From: Eupeodes corollae
Lineage: Eukaryota; Arthropoda; Insecta; Diptera; Syrphidae
Assembly: GCF_945859685.1 (NCBI RefSeq)
Contig: NC_079147.1
Location: 132,147,645 to 132,211,644, forward strand
Length of the DNA stretch: 64,000 bases
Reading direction: 5' to 3'
The notes under the pieces were generated by a model. That model saw only the letters and a program-made list of their open reading frames with translations. It had not been told where the DNA came from and searched no databases. The translations under genes were made by a program, and so were the position numbers. This document shows, one piece after another, positions 11,901-21,670 of this stretch. The number at the start of each line of letters is the position of its first letter. Positions within the stretch are counted from its first letter, which is position 1.

Positions 11901-14900
11901 GTGCGCCACAGAAGATCCATATGTTTCCTTCAAATCTCGCAGTGTACGATCAAGCACTTTCAAGACATTGTACATTCGTCCCATATGATAATTTGACACG
12001 TTTGGAGTACTTTAACCATTCCAGAGTTTTTGCTGATGTTGCATGTTGGTGGCTCAGTGTTTTGCAAATTCAACGGCAGTTTCATTACTCAACGCGACCA
12101 TCATCCAAAAGGTTTGGCGCAATTCCAGATGCCAGTGCGATATTATTTTGTGATCGTATATGGTTGCCAAAATAAGTAAAAGAAGAAAAGTCTGGGCGCA
12201 TCTATGAATAGCAGTCCAATACATTGTTCCGTAATTGCACGCATAACTCTGTCATACGCATTGCTTTGTTCTGGAAACAACTGCGGAATATTAGTCCTAA
12301 CGAATGTCTCCAGTTTGTAATAATTATAGCGTGATTCTCGTTTCAAATCATGATCGGAAAAAGTTGTTTGCAGGCTTGTTTGTAGGACGCATTACCAGTT
12401 GCGCCAATGCCTTGCTAGCGATTGTTAAACATGTGTCTTCAACAAAATTATTTGCCTCATTATACACGTTTGGTGTAAATTACATGTCCTCATTATACAC
12501 GTTTTGCGTAAATTACATGTCCTGATTTTGATTCGCACTTGGTTGATCAATGAGCATATCATATAAATTTTCTCCGTGGAAAAATCCATATAAATTTTCA
12601 ATTTTCATAATAATTGGTCCAGTAGTTTTTGAGTTCATAGATGACACACACATACATAAACATTCATTTTTATATATATAGATATTGTGAAGTGATACGA
12701 AACTAGCATAGTTTTGGAAAAAAACAATCAATTGACACCTCGAATATTTCAATAACCAAAAAATGATTTTAAAATAAATAAATAAATTGGGTGGCGCGAC
12801 AGTCCGTTGAGAACCAAGGCCTAGTGACTTACAACTCTCAACCATTCCTGTGTGCGAGTAATGTTGTCAGGAATGGAGGGGACCTACAGTTTATATGCCG
12901 ACTCCGAACGGCTAATTTTGAGAAAGCACTTTTTCATGACAATAGTTACTCTTGGAGAATTTGTCAATTCCTCGCAAGAGGCAGTACCCGCGAAAAGACT
13001 TTAGATGGCATAGGCAGGGATCGAACCCAAGACCTCTAGCATGACAGTCCAACGCACTAACCATCATGCCACGGGTACCACAAAATGATTTTATCTCTAA
13101 ATAATTTAATGCAACCAAGAATAAAAAAAAAACTGTCAATTCGATTTTTCTCAAAATTTTATCAGATGTCAAAAACATTATTCTTCGTTGCACAAAATTA
13201 TTTTGAAGATAAATTCATATTTTAGTCGTAAAATTTTGAAGGTGACACATTTTTTTTTTTCAGTTTTTTTGATTAAAATGGATTTTTTTTCAAAAAATAA
13301 ACTTCTTCGATATCACGTTACAATATATAATATAAATTTTACTTCAAGTCTCTAGCGTTTTTGGTTCGTAAGAAATGTTCACCTTTTTTTCAAACTGCTA
13401 TGGTAAGAAAACCACACACGCAATTTCCCTGAGAGCCCTTTCTGTATCTTTCTGCCTTATTATCTGTATAACAAAATTTATTTGAACGTACGTACAGGCG
13501 CACGCACAGACATCTTTCTAAAAATCTTTTATTTCGACTCTAAGGACCTTGAAACGTCGAGAAATGTCAAAATTTTCAATTTGACAAATCGGATTCATTA
13601 CAATAACTTCCTATGGGAAGTTAAAAATATATATACAAAATATTTTTGAGGTTTTAAGCAAGAGAAATCGTGGAATGACCGACATACTTACTCTTATTGT
13701 CAAAAAATGTGTCATAAACCCATTTATTTATGCAGTATTGCTCACTTAAATATAAACCCTATTGCTTTTGTATTCAATGTTCAAAAACATTAGAACTAGC
13801 AACAAAAATAGTCCTATTCCTATTAAGGTATAATTAATTTGAAACAAGAACAATTTGGTCTATACTGAAATCGAAATTGGAAGTTTTGTGAGTATGGTTT
13901 CCAGTCCAACTATGACACGTATTGGCACTCCAGTTGTTTACGATTTTGGCGTGCGTTGTCTTGCTGTTATATATACCGCGGCAAAACACCAAACAGATTA
14001 TTGCACGAAGCGAAAACCTTTTCGAATACTCTAATGTACGATTGTGCATTTCTGTCAGAAATTGAAACTCTATAAGAACACGACTGTGCAAACGATGCAA
14101 TTGATGCTCCTTCTTACGCAGATCGTGAAAACAGAAATTAAATCCATCTGGGGCTTCTAAGTTGAACTTTTTTTCGTCGGTGAAAATAACACAGTACCAT
14201 TCCGAACTCGGGGAACTTTACGAGCGACATCAAGAGGGTTTTCTTAGCTTCAATTGTTTCAAGAGATTAGCCTTCGAAATAATATGTTCAACCGTAAAAA
14301 CACTGGCTTTAAAACCGCTTTTTTTCTCTTATTTTGGCGGTATAATCATGTGAAGCCAGAATAGCTCTTTTGCCTCTTCATGTTTTTTCCATAAGTGAGC
14401 TCATTGCGTAAAAATGAAGATATAACTTTAGCTTCGCTGAATTTTGTTGTTTTTTTTAACAATAACTATGTATTTGAGACAGCCCCAAAGCCCCAATAAA
14501 AATGTCAAAAGAACCAGCCTTTTTCAATTCATCAAATTTCTCAGAGTAAAGGTGTTATAAAAGATAAACAAATGTTAAAAAGTAAATCGAAGAGGCTTTA
14601 TTTACATTTTGATCCCTTTCTTCGTTTTTTTGAGTTAAAACTTCTTATTTTACCAACCTTAATTATTGTCGGAAAAGCTACGTTATTTTAGAATATTTAC
14701 AAATTAATTTAGTGGTACATAAATATAACATTTTATTGAAAACAAAGCTTTTTATGTAACTTTTACTTCGCAAATTTGTTTGCAGGTTGGTTAAGTGATC
14801 CTAATCGTAATGCCATGGTTTTTGACTACTGTTCAAGAGGCAGTTTGCAGGATGTTCTAATAATGGATGAAATAAAACTCGATTGGTCATTTCGCCTGAG

Positions 14901-17900
14901 TCTGCTGACCGATTTAGTGCGAGGCATGCGATACCTCCATTCCTCGCCACTACGATTTCATGGTAATCTGACATCTCGCAATTGTGTGGTTGATGCACGT
15001 TGGGTACTAAAAATAACTGACTATGGAATCACATCTTTCTACGAAGCTCAAGGAATAGCACCCCCAAATAAAACCCCCAAAGAGCTATTATGGACAGCGC
15101 CAGAGCTTTTACGCAATTTAAAAGGACATAATCGTGGTGGTACCCAAATGGGTGATGTGTACTCTTTTGGAATTATAATGCAGGAAGTTGTGGTTAGAGG
15201 CGAACCCTACTGCATGTTGTCACTGTCGCCGGAGGAAATCATTGCGAAAATTAAAAAACCACCCCCACTTATACGGCCGTCCGTTTCAAAGGGTGCTGCA
15301 CCACCAGAAGCTATTAACATCATGCGTCAATGTTGGGCGGAAACTCCTGACATGAGACCGGATTTTAACTCGTAAATGAATTATTCAGTGTCCTTAAAAC
15401 ACTTTTAAACAACAAAAAAAACACTCACAAAAGAAATTTTCAACTAGAGCTCATTTTCTTCTTGTTATTTCCCTTTGTAGAGTGTACGAGCGCTTTAAGA
15501 TGCTTAATCATGGCAGGAAGGTGAACTTTGTCGACACGATGTTTCAAATGCTAGAAAAATATTCTAACAATCTGGAGGAATTAATTAGAGAACGCACAGA
15601 ACAGTTGGATATTGAAAGGAAAAAGACTGAACAGCTTTTAAACCGTATGCTTCCCAGGTGAGAAATGAAAGGAATTGTATTTTTAAATGAGTGAGATTGA
15701 ATCTTAATTTTTTAAAACTTCTGTATAAGATGATGGGTCGATTGCAATCATAAGTAAAACAAACAAAAAAGAAAGTTATCAATACTGTTTTAAATTTAAA
15801 TGAAGAATATAGATTATGGGATGTAAATTTTATTTTAAATATGGTATATATATGCGTACAATGTGCAATGTTCGTAGCGTGTTTATACTGTTGTAGAGTG
15901 AATTTAACACCACTTTATTTTAAATATTTGAATGATTAAACAATTTTAATATGGAACAGTCCTCATAAAGTTTACAACAACCATAAATTGAGGTGTAATT
16001 AGTAACAATACTAAGATAATTTTCAACAATATTGAAATGTGGGTTCTGAAGAAAATGCATTCTTAATATTCAGTTTATGTATGTATTTGAAAATATTTAT
16101 TAGGTGTACAATAAATTAAAAGAAAAGCAAACCGAACTATTTTTTACGATATCAATAAGCGTTGAAAATATTGCCTTTGTATTTTTATTCAATTTAATTA
16201 TTTACTTAAGGTGGTGCTAGTGTGTAAACTAGGGCCCTACCGAACAAACTTCTCCATCTAGATCGGTCCCAAGCTAGATGTCTCCAGTTGCGCACGGCAA
16301 GTTGGGTGAGGTAACTATCCACTTGTGCGCGCCATCTAATATGACCTCTTCATCTACTGCGCTAACCTGTGGGCGTGTATTCAAATACTTTCGAGAAGAG
16401 GGCTTTACTATACTCAATTGCTTTCTTAGCACAAAGAAAAACAGTGGTTAGCAAAAATAATGCTTCGTTTGATCTCAGGTGTTTTTAATTGTGTTCATAG
16501 GCCTTACAATATACTTGTATAAATGTTTCATTTTTTATCCGATCTCTATAACTTTTTGAACATCCCGGTACATTCATTCTAAGGACTTTTTCCTTTTAAT
16601 TCTAAACCACATCATATATTTAGAAATGCAGAGTTATCCAAAACTAAAAAAATATATAATTAATTGGAAATATTTGCAGCATACATCTAAGTTTTCGGAC
16701 AGAACCCACACTACGAGTATGTTACAAAAAAAAATTTTAAAGTGTTTAAAAATTGACTTTTTTGAAGTATTGTTTATTAACTTTAACATTGTTTATTTAT
16801 GGGAACAACTTTAAAATGAAACTTGAAATAACACAAATTGGCAGGACATAACATTTTAATCTTATGTATGTGGGTATTGCCTCCCTTAAATCTATCAAAG
16901 TTTAAATTCGTCTCGTCATACCTTAAATAAGGTTTTTAACAATCACGTCGTCTAAATTATCCCACTCTTCGATCAGAGCGAATCGCAGCCTAAAATGTCT
17001 CGGGAAGGAAAGGTCACTTCCTTATTATTTTTCCCAGAAGATCCCACACACCAGGCTCATGGCAGGCCAAGACGTAACGCACCTGGCAACGTGAGGTTTC
17101 TTATTCTCATGCATCAGCAAGAAAATTTTACCAATAATAAACATATTCCTCTAGAATGTTGGTGATGTAATAATTTTGTCTGTGAACGGAAATTCTTTTC
17201 CACACAATGACGGAACCTCCCCAGAAAATTTCCTGCTGGGCAATTGTTGCCGAAGAGTATCTCTCACTTCATCTTCTCCACACTCTACTAAGTTTATCTA
17301 GTGTGCTCACGAGACTTGAAGACTATATGCCAGTCGGCCTCGGTTCAATCTTGGTGAGGTGATGCAGATGTTGCTCTGGGTGACCTGTTTCCAGTTTTCT
17401 GATGCTAACAGCGGCATAGCGCACACTTCATAGCGGTATGACTATGAACAAGTCAAATTTCGGATTTTTAGAAATTGACAATTATTCTTATTTCACTAAC
17501 ATGCTGACCATTTTTTTCTCTAACTTTTGCAACGCAAAATCCATCTTCGAAAAATGTCAGCTTTGTAGTAATTATCGAGGCAAATGTGCCACATCTTCCG
17601 CACTAAATGTATAGTTATTTATAAAGTATAGTCCAATTAATTTTGTTGTACATATCTAAGACTCAAATCTTTAGGCTAACGTTTTGGCACATCTAATATA
17701 TAAAATTCTCCTGTAACAGTGTTAGTTGCCATACTCCTCCGAAACGGTTTAACCAATTTCAATGAGAATAGTTTTTTATCTATTTGTTATATTAAGTGCT
17801 GTTGTTTGATTGCATCAACATCGTACACGGTGCAACGATCTTACGATTGTATTCAGTGACTCTATGTACAATGAAGCATTGATTGCTATTGAGGATTTTT

Positions 17901-20900
17901 GCGTTATCATTGCCAACTTACCACTCAGTCATTTCGGTATGTATTTACCAAATCGAAATGCATCTGATTTAATAGACATTGAATTGAATCGTGAACTACA
18001 ATAGAATACTGTAGAAATATTAGAGATTGTTGCTCGCAATGTCCCACTAATGAATGAAGAAGATAGAACTACTCGTATTTATGACCACATCATGCTCGCA
18101 GTTTCGACAGGACAAGGTGGATTCCTTATTTCGCCATTTCTTTCCAAAATACGATAAAATAATGGTATCGCATTGGCTGTTGCATCTTCTGGGATTGCGG
18201 CAATTTAATTGGATGGAGGCAGAACAGCTCAATCTATACTCAAACTGCCATTAAATATTAAAATATAAAAAACAGTCATCCATGGCCACGCGTGTTTAAA
18301 ATCATCTCCACTTTGGTGTTATGTTGAAAAAATACAGCAAAAAGTATGTATGAGCGTTCAAATGTTTCAAGATCCATCCGCTGAAACATTCTCAAACAAC
18401 TGTTTGATATAGGCGACGCTATAGTTACTACTAATGAAACTGGATGCATTAAATTAAAGGTCGATTTCTGCACGAGTATTTGTTAAATAGATGCTCTCAT
18501 TAACCAGATGTTTTCCAATGTAAAAGAATAATTTTAGCAGAAAAAATGTGAATGTCAACGAAATAAATCTCAAGATACAACATTTGTTACCAGGAGACTT
18601 GGTGTCATACAAATATTGATACAGTTTGTGATGCTACCGATGCTGTAAATTATCCAATGCATTATGGATTTACCATTCATGCCAGCGCATAATTTCCGAC
18701 TAAAGGTTGGATCTCCGGTAATTTTGCTTCGTAATTTGAACTCATCACGGTTGTGCAACGGACGCGATTAGTAATTAAAAAATTAAGAAAAATGTTTCGA
18801 AGCCATAATTCTAAATGGCAAATTCAGAGGTGAAAACATAGTATTACCACGAATCCCTTTTATACCCACAGATGTGCCAATTCAATTTAAACGCCTTCAA
18901 TTTCCAATTAGATTGGCATTTGCAATGGCTCTTTATAACTCTCAAGGCCAATCGATGAGCATATGTCTGCGGCTGTCTGTCTGTTTTCACACGGACAATT
19001 AAACGTGGCGTGCTATCAAGTGGGCAAACCATCCAGTAAGTGTGTATTGGCGAAAGATGGGATCACAAAAAATATTGTTCAATCTGTATCATTAAGGAAT
19101 TGATTAATTATGATATATAGCGATATGTATATAATTTAAAAGAATTAATTTTAATAAATTAAGAAAATTGTGTTTGTTATTTTGATATTTTGTCACCGTT
19201 TACAGTGCTCTTTACCTCTCCCACTCATATACCACATCCTTACAAACTTAAAATAAATTATTTATCTCTATCAAAATTTTCTTTAGAAATTTTTCATATG
19301 ACAAAGCAACGTTTGTCGGGTCAGCTAGTATGTATATACATTTTAAACGGCAATGATGTGCTGTATCTATATTTTCCTAGTAGAATTAAGAATTTATTAA
19401 TGTCCTGTCTTGGGAATATAAATTATATTTCGTTTCACTGTTATACAATATGATATTATGATTTTACCTGAATATTTCAAAAACTATTTGTGAGAGCTAA
19501 TCTACGTATTTAATATTAAGTCCTTGTGCTTAAAGTCAGGGTCATCTCCATGGCACTCTTAAGAAAAATTAAAAAAATTATTTGAAATTCATTCACAGTT
19601 CCGTCGCTGAGAAACTCAAAATGGGACTTGGAGTCGATCCTGAAGAATTTTCCGATGTGACGATATATTTTAGTGACATTGTTGGTTTTACAACAATCGC
19701 GGCCCACTGCAGCCCTGTACAGGTTGTAGACCTTCTTAATGACCTTTACACAATATTTGATGCAACAATAAACGCCTACAATGTCTATAAGGTTTGAAAG
19801 AAAATAATTCTTAAAAAAAAAATTCAAAAGTACCTCACACTTTTATTAAAGGTGGAAACAATTGGTGATGCCTATATGGTAGTAAGTGGACTTCCGGTTC
19901 GAATTCCTGATCACGCTGAACAAATTGCGACAATGGCTTTGGATTTGCTGCATCAGAGTGGAAGGTTCAGTGTCAAACATTTACCAGGGGTTCCATTGCA
20001 ACTAAGAATTGGACTTCATACAGGTCCTTGTTGTGCGGGGGTTGTAGGCCTTACCATGCCTAGATATTGCCTCTTTGGAGATACCGTAAACACAGCATCA
20101 CGAATGGAATCGACGGGTTAGGTTTTGATGCTTTTGCGATTATTAAAATTCGTTAGATTTAATTTTGTTTTACTTGAAGGCTCATCCTGGAGAATACACA
20201 TGTCTCAGGAGACAAGAGATCGTCTTGAAGCTACCAATAACTACCAAATAGAACCAAGAGGCTTAATAGAAATAAAAGGAAAGGGTCTTATGAACACGTT
20301 TTGGCTCTTGGGAAAAAAGGGATTCGATAAAACACTCCCTGTTCCCCCTCCTATTGGGTAAATACAATACATTTTATAGTCTTGCAGGTTTAAGATAAAG
20401 TGTATACCTAATAATTTATAAAAATAATTATAAAATAAACTAAATTAAACATTAATTTACGTTTCCAAACGTTTTATTTAAAACTCTACCTAATTATTTT
20501 ACGCTACTATTTAAATTTTACATAATGGCAACGGAATAAAACATGGTTGAAATTAATGATTAATTTAGTTAAATTATTTAAATTTTAGTATTTTGTATGT
20601 ATTATTTAAAACACACAAACGAAAACGTAAATTGTGTAAGTTAATAACTTTTATTTTTTATATTGATTGCTTAACAGAGAGTCACATGGGTATGCATCAA
20701 TTTCGTTTACTTATTAATTCTTTCTAGTTGCATTAATTGACACTATAATTTATTTTCCAGCCTTGATGAGTTCTTTATTCGTAATTCGATAACGTTTAAA
20801 GGCCTTGCTACCAAATCACGTAATAGTACAAATCCCTCCTCAAGCCAATCGTCTCTGTTGGCAGGTGAAGCTGTCGAAGTTAAAGTCGAAATAACTCCAC

Positions 20901-21670
20901 CCTCAAACGCAGATTTAAGTGCATACATGGCAAATTCTTATTCGCTGGATTCAAATTCAACAAACACAATCGGAACAAATATGTCTCTTATGCCTGAGTT
21001 TCCTACCAAAACTCCCAGTGCGAGTCCAACTTCTCGAAAAATTAATGACATTCAACCAGATCAATTATTAAATCCTCAAAACTTCAATAGACTACCTGGT
21101 TCGACGGGAGGATCCTCGTCACGGTTGTACAAAAAAATAGAGGAAATGATCGATTTGAGTTCACCATACAACCACTATAAGTGCTTAAGTCCTAGTGAAA
21201 GCAATTTAACCCAATTTTACGATGGTAAATACATGTATAGCTGCTCAAAACTTGACAGCAAACCAGGGTCTAGTCGGCTTCTGCGACGTCAATTCAGCTT
21301 GGATCGTGATGACGGTACTCAAACTGCGGTGTCATTGCCGATATCAACAGCAACGACCACAGTTGTTGGTAAACAGACAACCATGCTTGAGATTCCAACT
21401 TTACAAGAAAATCGTTGTAGCCCTAAGTGTACCCTGCCGCGGGTACACAAGCTTAGTTCGACATCAATAGCCCAGGATCTCGAAAAAATAGAAGAGATTC
21501 CATTGTCTCCTGCCTCGTCACAGCATCATAGTAGTCTAGATAGCAATATGAACCGAAGCCCTCCACTTTTTGAAGAAACTCGAATGCCAAGGACACCGAA
21601 TGTTTTTGAAAACAATGTCAGAAAACAACCAGAAGTAACTCTTACAGTGGAAACCTTAATGACTAGATAG
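4853..21670 (+). CDS. Receptor-type (transmembrane) guanylate cyclase, multi-exon, 5' incomplete
   Basis: Makes cGMP from GTP at the plasma membrane. Ten exons join with matching phases: 4853-4966, 5021-5960, 10127-10217, 10367-10784, 14786-15371, 15481-15657, 19599-19791, 19852-20116, 20180-20357, 20761-21670 (stop TAG at 21668). They encode about 1,290 residues in the order ectodomain, membrane helix, juxtamembrane segment, kinase-homology domain, signalling helix, class III cyclase domain, Ser/Pro-rich tail. The start codon and signal peptide are not visible, so upstream exons are missing. Domain order and key residues fit metazoan receptor guanylate cyclases. From memory the juxtamembrane segment resembles a Drosophila orphan receptor cyclase of the CG34357 type, but I cannot confirm the orthologue. 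Introns at 5961-10126, 10785-14785 and 15658-19598 are large and repeat-filled; the others are 54-403 bp. Confidence 0.93.
6123..6480 (-). mobile_element. 3' end of a non-LTR retrotransposon (I/Jockey-like ORF2 C-terminus) with TTAGG-type tail
   Basis: On the minus strand the frame 6240-6452 reads MGKHATLLGVFSNDFCRSCM then DEEEKETVLNLLCTF, the Cys/His-rich end of LINE ORF2 ('GkH...lG...n..CR.C..e.Et..HLLC.C'). The final Cys of the cluster is lost (LLCTF). Downstream on the same strand is a 3' UTR of about 100 bp ending in TAACC repeats (6123-6140; TTAGGTTAGGTTAGG on the plus strand). The copy is 5' truncated or fused with the older endonuclease fragment at 6.8-8.0 kb. It is intronic in the guanylate cyclase gene and antisense to it. 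Confidence 0.7.
6780..8020 (-). mobile_element. Degenerate LINE endonuclease (CFDP2/RTE-like)
   Basis: Minus-strand translation, with several frameshifts and stops, gives TFFRLKKDELRQALKNINLD, then IIELAEIRLLGQ, FLIKKELK, IQVYALIEKADDEEIIKFYN and ILEETFNMYKQIRVNVL. These correspond to the order of an apurinic-like endonuclease domain (LaEtR... gvgFliKk... iqvYaPT...deeieeFY..l......g..i.GDfNAKi). It starts on the minus strand near 8017 (MNQQRKEPCNNLNPIW) and decays by about 6.8 kb. Dead copy, inside the guanylate cyclase intron. Confidence 0.65.
8020..10126. other. Rest of guanylate cyclase intron; no gene recognised
   Basis: About 2.1 kb without a convincing coding exon. Two short minus-strand frames, 8532-8723 (KQLDNSVVRMLIGLVDVSSG) and 9468-9656, lie in stretches that are more GC-rich than their surroundings and probably come from degraded mobile elements, but I cannot name them. 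A pyrimidine-rich tract precedes the real acceptor at 10125-10126. Confidence 0.4.
10127..10784 (+). CDS. Receptor guanylate cyclase: juxtamembrane and start of kinase-homology domain (2 exons)
   Basis: Exon 10127-10217 reads NYLLRKRLSKGPNKIVL then SASDFVFPVDSRR, giving a basic membrane-proximal stop-transfer region. A longer open frame overlapping it is a shadow; the phase-correct frame is different. After a 149-bp intron, exon 10367-10784 continues VDEGIEAMLCCWLQQLQEF, then a low-complexity Gly-rich stretch (about 10516-10560, encoded by GGT/GGA repeats), then MRARYNGDLVQLKEI and LRHENVNPLIG, the N-lobe of the kinase-homology domain. The HEN triplet matches the usual 'lrHeNi' signature. The Gly-rich stretch interrupts the region where a kinase glycine loop would lie. 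Confidence 0.9.
11529..12682 (-). mobile_element. Helitron remnant with helicase C-terminus, minus strand
   Basis: On the minus strand the 5' end is TCTATATATATAAAAATGAA, starting at 12682 and directly preceded by A. The element ends at CTAA (11529-11532), directly followed by T, and a small hairpin (GTTG-GCGTAG-CAAC) lies a few bases before the end. This fits insertion between A and T. Near the 3' end the translation QAQGQSLQVCGLHLKNPCF then CISLCGLLSCRKAF is the PIF1-type helicase C-terminus (SQGQSL..CG..L..PCFSHGQLYVACSRVGKP). The Rep nuclease and most helicase motifs are gone, so it cannot move by itself. Confidence 0.75.
12772..13081 (-). mobile_element. tRNA-derived SINE, copy 1
   Basis: About 310 bp, inserted in the minus orientation. 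The head (13081 down to about 12995) contains box A-like TGGCATGATGG and box B GGGTTCGATCCC of a tRNA-type polymerase III promoter. The body ends in a TTTATT-rich tail at the low-coordinate side (AAATAAATAAATAAA on the plus strand). It is flanked by a perfect 12-bp target-site duplication, AAAATGATTTTA, at 12760-12771 and 13082-13093. Other copies are at 59766-60073 and, partial, at 25654-25894 and 35515-35650. Confidence 0.85.
13834..14470 (-). mobile_element. Degenerate Tc1-like transposase
   Basis: Minus-strand reading, with stops and frameshifts, gives LEAPDGFNFCFHDLRKKEHQ then LHRLHSRVLIEFQFLTEMHN, matching the Tc1 segment 'sDEKkFnLdgPDGf.yyWHDlRke' around the first catalytic Asp. It is related to the copy at 47.8-48.4 kb. 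No intact catalytic triad. Located in the intron just upstream of the kinase-homology exon. Confidence 0.6.
14786..15657 (+). CDS. Receptor guanylate cyclase: kinase-homology (pseudokinase) domain and signalling helix (2 exons)
   Basis: Exon 14786-15371 encodes the C-lobe: CSRGSLQDVL, then LVRGMRYLHSSPLRFHGNLT, SRNCVVDARWVLKITDYGI, WTAPELLR, GDVYSFGIIMQEV and CWAETPDMRPDF. The catalytic Asp of the HRD loop is absent (HGNLTSRN), as in all receptor cyclases, and the DFG motif is DYG. This is a regulatory pseudokinase, not an active kinase. Exon 15481-15657 (intron 109 bp) encodes FVDTMFQMLEKYSNNLEEL followed by RERTEQLDIERKKTEQLL, the coiled-coil signalling helix that couples the pseudokinase to cyclase dimerisation. 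Confidence 0.95.
15658..16890. other. Guanylate cyclase intron without recognisable gene
   Basis: AT-rich intron sequence. A more GC-rich stretch at about 16210-16400 (GTGGTGCTAGTG... CTAACCTGTGGGCG) is likely a fragment of some repeat, but no protein match was seen on either strand. Confidence 0.35.
16900..17420 (-). mobile_element. Degenerate Tc1-like transposase, C-terminal half
   Basis: Minus-strand pieces resemble the catalytic half of a Tc1 transposase: HENKKPHVARCVTSW (for DNARPHVAR.v..), then LRFALIEEWDNLDDVIVKNL (for 'aLieEWdnlpqe.i.nLi.SM.rR'). Many stops; the DDE residues are lost. A different Tc1 lineage from the copy at 13.8 kb, judging from the C-terminal helix. Confidence 0.5.
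17692..19328 (+). mobile_element. Internally deleted Helitron with both ends recognisable
   Basis: 1,637 bp. The 5' end is TCTAATATATAAAATTCTCC at 17692, preceded by A. The 3' end is GTTTGTCGGGTCAGCTAG, finishing at 19328 and followed by T. This is the canonical A|T target without duplication. Between them, broken frames encode PIF1-type helicase parts in order: MYNEALIAIEDFCVIIANLP, LSHFGMYLPNRNASDLIDIE, IYDHIMLAVSTGQGGF, LLPGDLVSYK, and RLQFPIRLAFAM. The Walker A loop region is deleted and the Rep domain is absent, so the copy is non-autonomous. It sits in the intron before the cyclase-domain exons. Confidence 0.85.
19599..20357 (+). CDS. Receptor guanylate cyclase: catalytic cyclase domain (3 exons)
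   Basis: Three exons, 19599-19791, 19852-20116 and 20180-20357, separated by introns of 60 and 63 bp, encode a complete class III cyclase domain. Metal-binding aspartates are in YFSDIVGFT and in ETIGDAYMVV. The Glu of ETIGDAY and the Cys of YCLFGDTVNTASRMEST are the guanine-selecting pair, so GTP rather than ATP is the expected substrate. RIGLHTGPCCAGVVG and IKGKGLMNTFWL are also present. Nothing essential is missing, so the domain should be active as a dimer. Confidence 0.97.
20761..21670 (+). CDS. Receptor guanylate cyclase: long C-terminal tail exon
   Basis: Begins in phase after the acceptor TTTTCCAG (GG|C, Gly) with LDEFFIRNSITFKGLATKS and runs about 300 residues to TAG at 21668. Composition is rich in Ser, Thr, Pro and Asn (for example MPEFPTKTPSASPTSRK and KIEEIPLSPASSQHHSS) with several S/T-P sites that could be phosphorylated. 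No folded domain is recognised. Such tails are typical of some insect receptor cyclases. The last residues are TLMTR, not an obvious PDZ-binding motif. Confidence 0.92.

Larger units (their letters stand above)
11270..13650. repeat. Copy B of the inverted-arm element, carrying nested Helitron and SINE
   Basis: The left arm (about 11280-11528) and right arm (about 13300-13640) are inverted copies of each other. The left reads TGTCTGTGCGTGTGTGTGTA ... GAACCAGTAGAG. The reverse complement of the right reads ATGTCTGTGCGTGCG ... TACGTACGTTCAAATAAAT. The core (12690-12771 joined to 13082-13150) matches copy A at 1-500. Two later insertions interrupt it: a Helitron at 11529-12682 and a SINE at 12772-13081. 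Removing both restores collinearity with copy A. The whole block is in the guanylate cyclase intron 10785-14785. Confidence 0.65.

Noticed and set aside
12995..13081. tRNA gene with box A and box B (also at 59990-60073)
   Set aside because: The tRNA-like part is the head of a SINE: it continues into a conserved non-tRNA body, ends in a TTTATT tail and is bounded by target-site duplications.
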